Below, piece after piece: positions 34,727 to 46,108 of a DNA stretch of 64,000 nt. The notes beneath the pieces were generated by a model. The model was not told where the DNA came from, ran no database searches, and saw only the letters and a list, made by a program, of their open reading frames with translations. The translations under genes were made by a program, and so were the position numbers. How positions within the stretch are numbered: position 1 is the stretch's first letter; the number at the start of each line of letters is the position of its first letter. Source of the stretch: Hordeum vulgare subsp. vulgare (Eukaryota; Streptophyta; Magnoliopsida; Poales; Poaceae); assembly GCF_904849725.1 (NCBI RefSeq), contig NC_058523.1, positions 338,003,948 through 338,067,947 of the forward strand, given 5' to 3'.

Positions 34727-36281
34727 TGCTGCGGCAACAAAAGTCCTTCCTTGGCGCTAGGAATTCTTCTTGTTACTTCTCTGGTTTGCGTCGGTTTTTC
34801 CCTTGAAGAGGAAAGGGCGATGCAGCACAGGAGCAGTAAGTATTTCCCTCAGTTTGAGAACCAAGGTATCGATCTAGAAGGAGGGCCTCATCAAGTCCAA
34901 AGTACCTCCGCAAACACAAACAAGCTTGCACCCAACGCTTCAAAGGGGTTGTCAATCCCTTCAGGATTGTTTGCAAAGTGAGATCTGAAGGCGGAAAGTG
35001 CAACGAAGTAAAAATTGTAAGGCTGAAAATATGGTGTGGAGTAAACCCTCGGGGCCATGGTGTTCACTAGAGGCTTCTCTCATAATAGCAAATATCACGG
35101 TGGGTGAACAAATTACTGTCCAGCAATTGATAGAACCACGCAAAGTCATGACGATATCTAAGGCAATGATCATACACATAGGCATCACGTCCGAGACAAG
35201 TAGACTGATACTTTCTGCATCTACTACTATTACTCCACACATCGACCGCTATCCAGCATGCATCTAGTGCATTGAGTTCATGACAAACAGAGTAACGCCT
35301 TAAGCAAGATGACATGATGTAGAGGGATAATCTCAAACCAATGATGAAAACCCCATCTTTTTACCCTTGATGGCAACAACAAGATGCGTGCCTTGCTACC
35401 CCTTCTGTCACTGGGTGAGGTCACCGCACGGTATGAACCCAAAACAAAGCACTTCTCGCATCGCAAGAATCATAGATCTAGTTGGCCAAACAAAACCCAC
35501 AACTCGAAGAGAATTACGAGGATATGAAATCATGCATAAGAGAGATCAGAAGAAACTCAAATAAAATTCATAGATAATCTGATCATAAATGCACAATTCA
35601 TCGGATCTCGACAAACACACCGCAAAAGAAGATTACATCAGATAGATCTCCATGAAGATCATGGAGAACTTTGTATTGAAGATCCAAGAGAGAGAAGAAG
35701 CCATCTAGTTACTAGCTATGGACGCGTAGGTCTATGGTGAACTACTCACGCATCATCGGAGAGGTCATGGTGTTGATGAAGAAGCCCTCCATGTCCGAAT
35801 CCCCTCCGGCACGGCACCAGAACGTGCCCTAGATGGGATCTTGCGGAGACAGAAGCTTGCGGCGGCGGAAAAGTGATTATGATGATCTCCTTCTTTTTTG
35901 GGATTTTTAGGGAATTTACACGTGCAACCACTAGGTCAGGGGGCGCTCAGGGGGCCCACAAGCCTGGGTGGCGCGGCCTACCCCCCTGGCCGCGGGTAAG
36001 GGGCTTGTGGGGCCCCTGAGGCTCCCCTTCCTTGGCTCCCAAGCTTCCCGATCTTCTTCCGTTCCGGAAAAAATCTTTTCGGCGATTTTCTTCCGTTTGG
36101 ACTCCGTTTTAAAATCTCGTCTGAAAGCGGTCAAAAACATCGAAAACACAGGAACTGGCACTTGGCACTGAGTTGATAAGTTAGTCCCAAAAAATATATA
36201 AAAGGCATGCATAACATCCAAAGTTTGACAAGATAATAGCATGAAACCATCAAAAATTATAGATACGTTGGAGACGTATCA
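34727..36281 (-). repeat. 3' LTR of element C
   Basis: Minus-strand LTR from 36281 to 34727, 1555 bp. Its gag-side end has an extra 40-bp segment ending ACTTTTGTTGCCGCAGCA that A and E lack. Confidence 0.92.
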
Positions 36282-38974
36282 AGCATCCCCAAGCTTAACT
36301 CCTGCTCGTCCTCGAGTAGGGAAGTGATAAAGAATGAAATTTTGGTGTGGAATGCTACCTAGCATAGTTGTCCTTTGCAAATTCTTTCATGAGACATGAA
36401 TGTTCAGATCCGTAAGATTTAAAGCAATAGTTTGCTATTGACATGAAAACAATAATACTTCAAGCAAACTAGCAAAGTAATCATGAACTTTCAAAATAAC
36501 GAGGCCAAGGAAAGTTATCCCTACAAAATCATATAGTCTGGCTATGCTCCATCATCCTCACACAACTAATCTAAATCATGCACAACCCCGGTATTGGCCA
36601 AGTAATTGTTTTCACACTCTTACTTTCTCAAACTTTTTTATAACCATCACTCAATACATGAGCGTGAGCCATGGATATAGCACTATAGGTGGAAGAGAGT
36701 GTGCTGGTGGTTGTGAGACAAAAAGGAGGAGATGGTCACACTGACTCGATGTATCAAAGGGCTATGGAGATGCCCATTAATAGATATCAATGTGAATGAG
36801 TAGGCATTGCCATACAAGAGATGCACTAGAGCTATAAGTATGTGAAAGCTCAAAAGGAGAACTAGTGGGTGTGCATCCAACTCGCTTGCTCACGAAGAAC
36901 TAGGGCAATTTGAGGAAGCCCATTATTGGAATATACAAGCCAAGTTTTATAATGAAGATTCCCACTAGCATATGGTAGTGACAAAGCAAGAAGCTCTCAA
37001 TCATGAAGAACATGGTGCTATTATGAAGCAAAAGTGTGGAAAAAGATAGTAGCATTGTCCCTTCTCTCTTTTTCTGTCTTTTCTTTTTTTCATTTGGGCT
37101 CTTAGGCCTCTTTTTTCTATCTTTTTTGGGCTCTTTGGCCTTTTTGTTTTTTATTTCCTCACATGGGACAATGCTATAATAATGATGATCATCACACTTT
37201 TATTTACTCACAGCTCAAAGCTTAGAATGATGATGACTCTATAGGAAATGCCTCCAGGAGTGTACCGGGATGTGCAACGATCTAGCTTGGCGTATGACGT
37301 TGGAACATCTCGCTAGCTATCTTACGATCATGCAATGGCAATATGAGAGTGACGGCACAAGTCATGAGACGGAACGGTGGGAGTTGCATGGCAATATATG
37401 TCGGAATGGCTATGAAAATGCCATAGTAGGTAGGTATGGTGGCTGTTTTGAGGAAGGCATATGGTGGGTTTGTGTACCGGCGAGAATTGCGCGGCACTAG
37501 AGAGGCTAGCAATGGTGGAAGATTGAAAGTGCATCTATACCACGGACTCACATTAGTCATGAAGAACTCACATACTTGTTGCGAAAATTGTATTACTAAT
37601 CGAAACAAAGTGCTAAACGCATACTCCTAGGGGAAGGGTTGGTAGGTGTTAACCATCGCGCGATCCCGACCTCAACACAAAGGATGACAATCAATAGATC
37701 AATTATGCTCCAACTTCCTAACATAGCGGTTCACCATACGTGCATGCTACGGGAATCACTAACTTCAACACAAGTATTTCTAGATTCACAACACCCTACT
37801 AACATAGCTCTTAATATTACCAAATCCACGTCTCAAAACTTCTATTTCTACTCAATGCACATGAAGATGGAGGTTTTGTATCCTCTTTGGGTACCTATCA
37901 CATTTGGGACTACTTTCATAGCATAAGCCAACTACCAAATCACGCACCGCCGTGCTCTAAAATATATAAGTGAAGCATAAGAGCAAAAGCATCTAGCTCA
38001 AATGATATAAGTGACGCACTATGAGCATTCTAGCAAAATCACGATGAGTTCATGTCTCTCTCTCTAAAAAGAAAAGGTGTGAAGCAAGGATGATTGTGAC
38101 ACAACAAAAAGAAAGACTCCTACGATACAAGACGCTCCAAGCAAAACACATATCATGTGGTGAATAAAGATATAGCTCCAAGTAATGTTACCGATGGATT
38201 GACGACGAAAGAGGGGATGCCTTCTCGGGGCATCCCCAAACTTAGGCTTTTTGGTATCCTTGAATTTGGCTTGTGATGCCTTGGGCATCCCCAAGCTTGA
38301 TCTCTTTCCACTCCTTATCTCATCGTCCATGAGAACATCACCCAAAACTTGAAAACTTCACAACACAAAACTTAAACAGAAACTCGTGATAACGTTAGTA
38401 CAAGAAAAAAAACTACCACTTCTTTTGGTACTATTGCAAACCTGAATTCCATCTATATTGATGATGGGCTACTGTATTCTCACTTTTCCATGGCTAGTAC
38501 CCCCCCATACTAACCATAGTTTCATCAAAACAAGCAACCAACTCAACAAAAACAGAATCTTTCAAAAACAGACCAGTCTATAGCAATCTGTATACTTTGT
38601 ATACGTCTGGTACCTCAAAAACTCTGAAAAATTACGACGGCCTGGGCAAAAAGCATATCAACCAAAAGAAAAAAGAATGAACTCAAAATCTATTTCTGAA
38701 TAAAAATGAAAAATCATCTCGTGAGCGAAAAGTTTCTGTCTTTTTCCAGCAGGATCAAACAACCATTACCAAGACTAGTCATAAAGGTTTTGTTGGCACA
38801 AACACAAAAGGAAACACAAAAAATACAATCACAACTGAATTGTGATGGTGTGGATGCAACAAAGCAGGAAGAAAAAAAGATAAATTCATTGGGTTTCCTC
38901 CCAACAAGCGCTATTGTTTAACGCCCTTAGCTAGGCATAAAAGCGATAGAATCACGTACCGTCGTCTTTGGTGC
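36282..38974 (-). other. 3' noncoding region of element C
   Basis: Homologous to the same region in A and B, AT-rich, with the PPT beside the 3' LTR and a TTGGGAGGAAACCCAA stretch near 38887-38905. I see no gene in it. Confidence 0.75.
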
Positions 38975-40093
38975 TCAAACCATAGTGGCCCACATCATGG
39001 ATTCATAAGGAAATCTTATTTTATTTCTAGGAAATGGTTCCATGCCCTTCCTTAATGGAAATTGAAATCTAATATTCCCTTCCTTCATATTGATGATAGC
39101 ACCGATAGTCCTTAGGAAAGGTCTACCAAGAATAATAGGGCAAGTAGGATTGCAATCAATGTCAAGCACAATGAAATCCACGGGTACATAGCTCCTATTT
39201 TGCAACAATAAGAACATCATTGATCCTTCCCATGGGTTTCTTGACAGTAGAATCAGCAAGATGCAAATTAAGAGAACACTCTTCAATCACATTAAATCCC
39301 AGAACATCACATAAAGACTTTGGAATCGCAGAAACACTAGCACCCAAATCACACAAAGCATCGCATCCATAGTTTTTGATTTTGATTTTGATGGTAGGTT
39401 CCCACTCATCATGAAGCTTTCTAGGGATCGAGACTTCCAATTCAAGTTTCTCTTCAAGAGATTTTATCATAGCTTCGACGATATGATCGGTAAAGGCCTT
39501 GTTTTGGCTAGAAGCGTGTGGAGAGTTTAACATGGATTGCATCAAAGAAATGCATTCAATCAAGGATCAACTATCATAATTGAATTCCTTGAAATCCATG
39601 ATAGTAATTTCATTACTACTCAAAGTTTTAACATCTTCTACTCCACTTTCAATGCTTTTAGCATCAAGATAGATGGACTTTGAATCATTGGGGCACTTTT
39701 CAACCAAAGTGGATTCATATCCAGCATCATAATCATTAGGTTTGACACAAGAAAACAAAGATTCAATGGGAGTCACACCAAGGACTTTAAGATCTTCGTG
39801 ATTCTCATCACAAGTTTCAGGTTTAGCAGCCATTTTATTGACTAAAGTAGCCTGTTTATCAGAAATCTGGCCTGCCAACTTTTCAAGACGAGCAAACTAA
39901 GAATTTAGCGCAAGGAATTCTTTGGCCATATCGTCAACTTCTCTACTCATAAAAGCCAGAAAATAATTTTGCTCCTTCAGATCTCTACGGAAGTAACTGT
40001 TGTATTCAAACTGTGTAGACATGAAGCCTTCAAAACTAGTTTCAATTTCTTCCAACTTTGCATAGTGAGCATCAAAATCCCTTGGTGGGGCCA
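38975..40093 (-). pseudogene. Shortened gag and protease of element C
   Basis: Begins MAPPRDFDAHYAKLEEIETS at 40093, a short helical, Glu-rich stretch (FMSTQFEYNSYFRRDLKEQN), with no Retrotrans_gag capsid domain, then a TAG at 39897-39899. In the same frame FARLEKLAGQISDKQATLVN follows and joins the text shared with B: HEDLKVLGVTPIESLFSCVK, then a stop at 39567-39569. The protease reads DALCDLGASVSAIPKSLCDV and HLADSTVKKPMGRINDVLIV; a frameshift near 39200 precedes RSYVPVDFIVLDIDCNPTCP and IILGRPFLRTIGAIINMKEG. Compared with B, about 200 codons of capsid and Asn-rich sequence are replaced by about 90 unrelated codons. Confidence 0.87.
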
Positions 40094-40308
40094 TTAGGGT
40101 TTTAGCAGGCAGGCAAGCAAGCGGGCACACAAGCAAACAAAGAGCAGGTGAGAAAATGGGCAAACGAAAAGGCGAACGAAAAAGGCAACCAACAAAAGCA
40201 AATTGGTGAAGTGGGGGAGAGGAAAACGAGAGGCAAGTGGCAAACAAAGTAATTGCAAGAGATGAGTTTGCGACACCTACTTGGATGAGTACTTGACTTG
40301 AGCTTCCT

Positions 40309-40325
40309 CCCCGACAACGGCGCCA
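40309..40325 (-). promoter_or_regulatory. Second, inner primer binding site of element C
   Basis: On the minus strand TGGCGCCGTTGTCGGGG, one base off the tRNA-Asp complement, 59 bp further inside than the outer PBS. Confidence 0.8.
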
Positions 40326-40367
40326 GAAATTGGCACGTTGACGGGAGACTATTCTTGACTTGATCCT

Positions 40368-40384
40368 CCCCGGCAACGGCGCCA
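40368..40384 (-). promoter_or_regulatory. Outer primer binding site of element C
   Basis: On the minus strand TGGCGCCGTTGCCGGGG, identical to the tRNA-Asp complement, 10 bases inside the LTR end at 40395. Confidence 0.85.
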
Positions 40385-40394
40385 GAAATTCTTC

Positions 40395-41951
40395 TGCTGT
40401 GGCAACAAAAGTCCTTCCTTGCCGCTAGGAATTCTTCTTGTTACTTCTCTGGTTTGCGTCAGTTTTTCCCTTGAAGAGGAAAGGGTGATGCAGCACAGGA
40501 GCAGTAAGTATTTCCCTCAGTTGGAGAACCAAGGTATCGATACAGAAGGAGGGCCTCGTCAAGTCCAAAGTACCTGCGCAAACACAAACAAGCTTGCACC
40601 CAACGCTTCAAAGGGATTGTCAATCCCTTCAAGATTGTTTGCAAAGTGAGATATGAAGGCAGAAATTGCAACGAAGTAAAAAGTGTAAGGCTGACAATAT
40701 GGTGTGGACTAGACCCTAGGGGCCATAGTGTTCACTAGAGGCTTCTCTCATAATAGAAAATATCATGGTGGGTGAACAAATTACTGTCCAGCAATTGATA
40801 GAACCACGCAAAGTCATGACGATATCTAAGGCAATGATCATACATATAGGCATCACGTCCGAGACAAATAGACCGATACTTTCTGCATCTACTACTATTA
40901 CTCCACACATCGACCGCTATCCAGCATGCATCTAGCGTATTGAGTTCATGACGAACATAGTAACACCTTAAGCAAGATGGCATGATGTAGAGGGATAATC
41001 TCAAAGCAATGATGAAAACCCCATCTTTTTACCCTTGATGGCAACAACAAGATGCGTGCCTCGCTACCCCTTCTATCACTGGGTGAGGTCACCACACGGT
41101 ATGAGCCCAAAACCAAGCACTTATCCCATTGCAAGAATCATAGATCTAGTTGGCCAAACAAAACCCACAACTCGAGGAGAATTACAAGGATATGAAATCA
41201 TGCATAAGAGAGATCAGAAGAAACTCAAATAAGATACATAGATAATCTGATCAGAAATCCACAATTCATCGGATCTCGACAAACACACCGCAAAAGAAGA
41301 TTACATTGGATAGATCTCCATGAATATCATGGAGAACTTTGTATTGAAGATCCAAGAGAGAGAAGAAGCCATCTAGTTACTAGCTATGGACCCGTAGGTC
41401 TATGGTGAACTACTCACGCATCATCGTAGAGGTCATGGTGTTAATGAAGAAGACCTCCGTGTCCGAATCCCCCCTCCGGCAGGGCACCAGAACGTGCCCC
41501 ATATGGGATCTTGCGGAGACAGAATCTTGCGGCGGCGGAAAAGTGATTGCGATGATCTCCTTATTTTTTTGGGATTTTTAGGGAATTTATAGGCGCAACC
41601 CCTAGGTCAGGGGACGCTCAGGGGGCCCACAAGCCTGGGTTGCCCGGCCTACCCCCTGGCCGCAGGGTGGGGGCTTGTGGGGCCCTTGAGGCACCCCTAC
41701 CTTGGATCCCAAGCTTCCTGATCTTCTTTCTTTCCGGAAAAAATCTTTTCGGGGATTTTCTTCCGTTTGGACTCCGTTTCAAAATCTCCTCTGAAAGGGG
41801 TGAAAAACATGGAAAAAATAGGAATTGGCACTTGGCACTGAGTTAATAAGTTAGTCCCAAAAAATATATAAAAGGCATGCAAAACATACAAAGTTTGACA
41901 AGATAATAGCATGAAACCATAAAAAATTGTAGATACGTTGGAGACGTATCA
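40395..41951 (-). repeat. 5' LTR of element C
   Basis: Minus-strand LTR from 41951 (TGATACG start) to 40395 (CCACAGCA end), 1557 bp. The first bases next to the PBS side match the 3' LTR at 34727 with few changes. Confidence 0.92.
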
Positions 41952-42402
41952 CGGCGCAACAAGAAGCGGAAGGGCAAGGCCGTGTTTGCCGTCTACACAT
42001 CCGGCAGAGGCGACGCGTCCAAGAAGGCGAAGGCCGAGGCTTCCGGCAAGGACGCTGCCGGGTGCAGCTCTTGCCAAGCCTTGGCAATCGCTGACAAGAC
42101 GGAGGGCTCCGACGCCCAGTACTGCAAGATTCACTGCACCAAGGGTCACGACCTCCAGCACTATCAATAAGTTGAGAAACTTGTCGAGAAGCAGAGGTGG
42201 AGTACCAAAGACGCGACAAGGAAAAGGCCTGAGACGGTGGCGAAGGATCAGGTAGGAAGAAGGGCGGCCAAGGGGTCCCCCCGGCAAGTTCAAGAACAAG
42301 AAAGTGAAGCCCGCGCCAGCGCGGGAATGAAAGGAGGAGGATGAGGATGAAGACTGCCCAAACGACGACTCCAGCGACCACGAGTTCCAGAAGGCAATAG
42401 AT
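41952..42402 (+). pseudogene. G2 gag, C-terminal Cys/His region and linker
   Basis: Resumes after C with NKKRKGKAVFAVYTSGRGDA, Lys/Ala-rich, then CSSCQALAIADK and YCKIHCTKGHDLQHYQ, a Cys/His motif in which the last ligand Cys reads Tyr, directly before a TAA at 42168-42170. The linker that follows is basic with acidic runs and shifts frame. Confidence 0.82.
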
Positions 42403-43080
42403 ATGATGTGCCTCGATGGAGGGGCATCACTTCACTCTTCCCACCACCAACTGAAGAAGTGGGCCCGTGAGGTGAGCGCGGCGGAGCCCTCCATCGATAC
42501 TCATAGGCCCTTGAAGTGGTCACACACACCGATCATCTTCGATTCCGAGGATCATCCAGACCGCATTACAGCAGTCGGATGTTTGCCGTTGTTGGTCTCC
42601 CCAATGATCCGCAACCTCAAGGTGACGAAGATGTTGGTGGATGGCGGGTCGGGTATAAACCTCATCTCCCCCGACGTGATCCGGAGGTTGCGGATTCTTG
42701 ACGAAGATCTCGAGGAAACAGGAATGTTCCAAGGGATCAATCTAGGGAAGATTCAAACAAAGGGTAAGATCACACTGTCGGTGACCTTCGGCAGCGACCA
42801 GAAGTACCGGACGGAGAAGGTCGTCTTCGACGTTGCTGACAATCCGTTTGCGTACAACGGGATCCTCGGGCGCCGTGCACTGGCCAAGTTCATGGTAGCT
42901 TCCCACTATGCCTACAACACCCTGAAGATGTCCGGGCCAGTCGGCGTCATCGTCATCAACATCGCCAAGAAGGACGCACTCGTGTGCACCAACCGCCTCT
43001 ACCGGGAGGTAGTGGCGGCGCCTTCCGCCAAGACACCATCCGCCGGAGAGAAGAATCCCGGCAAGCACGCTTCTTCGTAG
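42403..43080 (+). CDS. G2 aspartic protease segment, 225-aa open stretch
   Basis: An open stretch from MMCLDGGASLHSSHHQLKKW to a TAG at 43078-43080. KMLVDGGSGINLISPDVIRR is the retroviral-type protease site (D-G-G), followed by FQGINLGKIQTKGKITLSVT, KVVFDVADNPFAYNGILGRR and ALAKFMVASHYAYNTLKM. It would cut the polyprotein; here it is only a piece of a broken gag-pol chain with no start of its own, so the Met at 42403 is an internal residue. Confidence 0.85.
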   Translation: MMCLDGGASLHSSHHQLKKWAREVSAAEPSIDTHRPLKWSHTPIIFDSEDHPDRITAVGCLPLLVSPMIRNLKVTKMLVDGGSGINLISPDVIRRLRILDEDLEETGMFQGINLGKIQTKGKITLSVTFGSDQKYRTEKVVFDVADNPFAYNGILGRRALAKFMVASHYAYNTLKMSGPVGVIVINIAKKDALVCTNRLYREVVAAPSAKTPSAGEKNPGKHASS

Positions 43081-44072
43081 TACTTTGCTGCCGCCGAGTA
43101 TGCCCCACAAAGCTCTACTGCTTGGAACATGAAATCCAGGGCTGCCCCACCAGAGACCAAGAAGGTACCCGACCGAGAGGACGGCACGGGTGTAACTTTC
43201 ACCATAAGTTCCACCCTTGACAGCAAATAGGAAAGCGCGCTCATCGCCTTCCTGCAGGCGAATCTCGATGTTTTTGCATTGCAACCATTGGATATCCCTG
43301 GTGTTCCCAGGAAGGTAATTGAGCAACACCTCGTTGTCTGCCCCCACAGGCCACCGGTCAAGTAGAAGGTGAGGAAGCAAGCCCTGGAGCGCCAGGACTT
43401 CATTGCCGAGGAAATCAAGAAGTTAGAAGAAGACGGACTCGTTAGAGGAGTCATCCATCCCACATGGTTGGCCAATCCGGTTGTAGTACACAAGGCGAAC
43501 GAGAAGTGGCGGCTCTATATTGACTTTACCGATGTCAATAAAGCTTGCCTGAAAGACCCTTTTCCCTTGCCATGCATCGACCAGATTGTCGACTCCACCG
43601 CTAGCTGTGACCTGCTGTCCTTCCTTGATGCCTACTTAGGGTATCACCAGATTTACATGGCCGAGGAAGATGAAGATAAAACCGCCTTCATCAGCCCCTG
43701 TGGCACGTACTGCTTTGTACGAATGCCCTTCAGGTTGAAGAATGTTGGCTCCACCTTTGCAAGAGTGATCCAGATTGGTTTTTGAGCCCCAACTCCACAG
43801 GAACCTAGAAGCCTACATGGATGATATAGTGGTCAAAACCAACGACAAGTCAACACTCGTGCAAGATCTGGAAGAGACATTTGCCAACCTGTGCAAGATT
43901 AACCTCAAGCTTAACCCCGAAAAGTGCGTCTTCGGTTTTCCATCCGTCAAGCTTCTCGGGTTCTTTGTGTCCCAACGCGGGATCGAAGCTAACCCCGACA
44001 AGATCAAGGCCATTGAACAAATTGAGGCACCGAAGCGTGTCAAGGATGTGCAACGCCTTGTCGGCTATTTAG
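43081..44072 (+). pseudogene. G2 reverse transcriptase, cut by solo LTR D
   Basis: The linker has a stop before ESALIAFLQANLDVFALQPL, and another before KVRKQALERQDFIAEEIKKL. RT blocks: HPTWLANPVVVHKANEKWRL, YIDFTDVNKACLKDPFPLPC, LLSFLDAYLGYHQIYMAEED, TAFISPCGTYCFVRMPFRLK, NVGSTFARVIQIGF, then a frameshift near 43778. FEPQLHRNLEAYMDDIVVKT carries an intact YMDD at 43814-43825, followed by LNPEKCVFGFPSVKLLGFFV. The reading QRLVGYL runs into D and resumes behind it. Confidence 0.9.
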
Positions 44073-45430
44073 TGATACGTCTCCAACATATCTATAATTT
44101 TTGATGGTTTCATGCTATTATCTTGTCAAACTTTGGATGTTTTGTATGCCTTTTATATATTTTTCGGGACTAACTTATTAACTCAGTGCCAAGTGCTAGT
44201 TCTTGTTTTTTCCATGTTTTTGACCCCTTACACAGGAGGATTTTGAACGGAGTCCAAATCAGGAGATCATCGAAAGTACTTTTCCGCCGCCGCAAGCTTC
44301 TGCCTCCGCAAGATCCCATATGGGGCACGTTCTGGTGCCGTGCCGAAGGGGGGATTTGGATACGGAAGGCTTCTTCATCAACACCATGACCTCTCCGATG
44401 ATGCGTGAGTAGTTCACCATAGACCTACGGGTCCATAGCTAGTAGCTAGATGGCTTCTTCTCTCTCTTGGATCTTCAATACAAAGTTCTTCATGATCTTC
44501 ATGGAGATCTATGCGATGTAATCTTCTTTTGTGGTGTGTTTCTCGAGGTCCGATGAATTGTGGATTTATGATCAGATTATCTATGAATCTTATTTGAGTT
44601 TCTTCTGATCTCTATTATGCATGATTTCATATCCTTGTAATTTTCTTCGAGTTGTGGGTTTTGTTTGGCCAACTAGATCTATGATTCTTGCAATGGGAGA
44701 AGTGCTTGGTTTTGGGTTCATACCGTGCGGTGACCTCACCCAGTGACAGAAGGGGTAGTGAGGCACACATCGTGTTGTTGCCATCAAGGGTAAAAAGATG
44801 GGTTTTTCATCATTGGTTCGAGTTTATCCCTCTACATCATGTCATCTTGCTTAAGGCGTTACTCTATTCGTCATGAACTCAATACACTAGATGCATGCTG
44901 GATAGCGGTCGATGTGTGGAGTAATAGTAGTAGATGCAGAAAGTATCGGTCTACTTGTCTCGGATGTGATGCCTATATGTATGATCATTGCCTTAGATAT
45001 CGTCATGACTTTGCGCGGTTCTATCAATTGCTCGACAGTAAATTGTTCACCCACCGTGATATTTGCTATTTTGAGAGAAGCCTCTAGTGAACACTATGGC
45101 CCCCGGGTCTACTCCACACCATATTTTCATCCTTACACTTTCTCTTCATTGCACTTTCCGCCTTCAGATCTCACTTTGCAATCAATCTTGAAGGGGTTGA
45201 CAACCCCTTTAAAGCGTTGGGTGCAAGCTCTTTTGTGTTTGCGCAGGTACTCTGGACTTGATGAGATTCTCCTTCTGGATTGATACCTTGGTTCTCAAAC
45301 TGAGGGAAATACTTACTGTTCCTGTGCTGCATCACCCTTTCCTCTTCAAGGGAAAAACCAACGCAAGCTCAAGAGACGATAGAAGGATCTCTGGCACCAT
45401 TGCCGGGGAAGGACTTTTGTTGCCGTAGCA
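44073..45430 (+). mobile_element. Solo LTR D of the A-E family (1358 bp)
   Basis: Starts TGATACGTCTCCAACATATC and ends TTGCCGTAGCA, flanked by a perfect TTTAG duplication (44068-44072 and 45431-45435). Joining the host gives Q-R-L-V-G-Y-L / A-T-L-K-R-F-I-S, the expected RT thumb text. It lacks about 150 bp of GC-rich U3/R sequence near 44235. The last 40 bp contain a PBS-like segment (45392-45409). Confidence 0.92.
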
Positions 45431-46108
45431 TTTAGCCACCTTGAAAAGGTTCATCTCCAAGTATGTCGAACGCACCCTGTCATTCTTCAAAATCTTGAAG
45501 AAGGCGAGACCGATGGAGTGGACCACCCAGGCGGAAACGGTGCTAAAAGACCTTAAGTGATACCTTTCCTCTATGCCAATCCTAGTAGCACCTAAACCAC
45601 AAGAACCATTGCTCATGTACCTAGCGGGAAGCAACCAATTGGTTAGCGCCGCCCTGGTGGCGCAGAGGAAAGATGACAAATATACACCGGCAAAGGCAAT
45701 GCCACCAGATGAAGAAGCGCACACCGGCAACCAGGGACCCCCGACAGAGTCCCATGGCGATCAAGAGGAACCCCCGCTAGCAGGTGGGCTAGTGCAGAAG
45801 AAGAAGATGGTGCAACACCCGGTCCATTTCGTCAGTTCCCTCTTGCAGGGGGCCATGTCGAGATACTCCGGTTTGCAAAAACTGCTTTTCGGCCTTCTCA
45901 TGGCCTCGAGGAAGCTGCGCCACTACTTCCAAGCACACGAGATCACCGTCGTCACTCGCTTTCCGCTACAAAGGGTTTTGCGGAACCCTGATGCAATTGG
46001 CAGGATCGTGGAGTGGGCGTTGGAATTGCCTAGTTTCGGCCTCAAGTTCGAAAGCACATCAACCATCCAAAGCAAGAGCTTTGGCGGAGTTTATTGTTGA
46101 ATGGACCC
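45431..46108 (+). pseudogene. G2 RT end and RNase H, middle part, cut by solo LTR F
   Basis: ATLKRFISKYVERTLSFFKI continues RT, then a TGA near 45558-45560 before YLSSMPILVAPKPQEPLLMY. RNase H starts with LAGSNQLVSAALVAQRKDDK, an inserted acidic Gly/Pro/Glu loop (45690-45790) and VQHPVHFVSSLLQGAMSRYS, LQKLLFGLLMASRKLRHYFQ, AHEITVVTRFPLQRVLRNPD and EWALELPSFGLKFESTSTIQ. A frameshift near 46070 follows before AEFIVEWT. Confidence 0.88.

Larger units (their letters stand above)
34727..41951 (-). mobile_element. Element C: Athila-type element with short gag-protease (7225 bp)
   Basis: LTRs of 1555 and 1557 bp flank 4.1 kb. The target duplication CGGCG is perfect (34722-34726 and 41952-41956). 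Joining the host across it gives K-K-G-K-R-R / N-K-K-R-K-G-K-A-V, the expected G2 gag text. On the minus strand it has two PBS copies, a shortened gag, a protease and a long 3' noncoding region with the PPT AAGCTTGGGGATGC. There is no RT or integrase. The LTR ends in CAGCA after a segment that A does not have. Confidence 0.92.

Noticed and set aside
42742..43380. 212-aa ORF on the minus strand
   Set aside because: Antisense to the G2 protease, which has clear motifs on the plus strand.
44839..45087. ORF of 82 aa starting MSSCLRRYSIRHELNTLDAC, repeated in every LTR of the A-E family
   Set aside because: Same LTR region in another frame; an LTR by-product.
44912..45283. ORF of 123 aa starting MCGVIVVDAESIGLLVSDVM, with near copies at 13169, 18360, 22061, 28421, 34961, 40716 and 48028
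   Set aside because: It recurs because it lies in the shared LTR of A-E. Frames end at different places and differ in ways that do not spare amino acids. No start context or domain.
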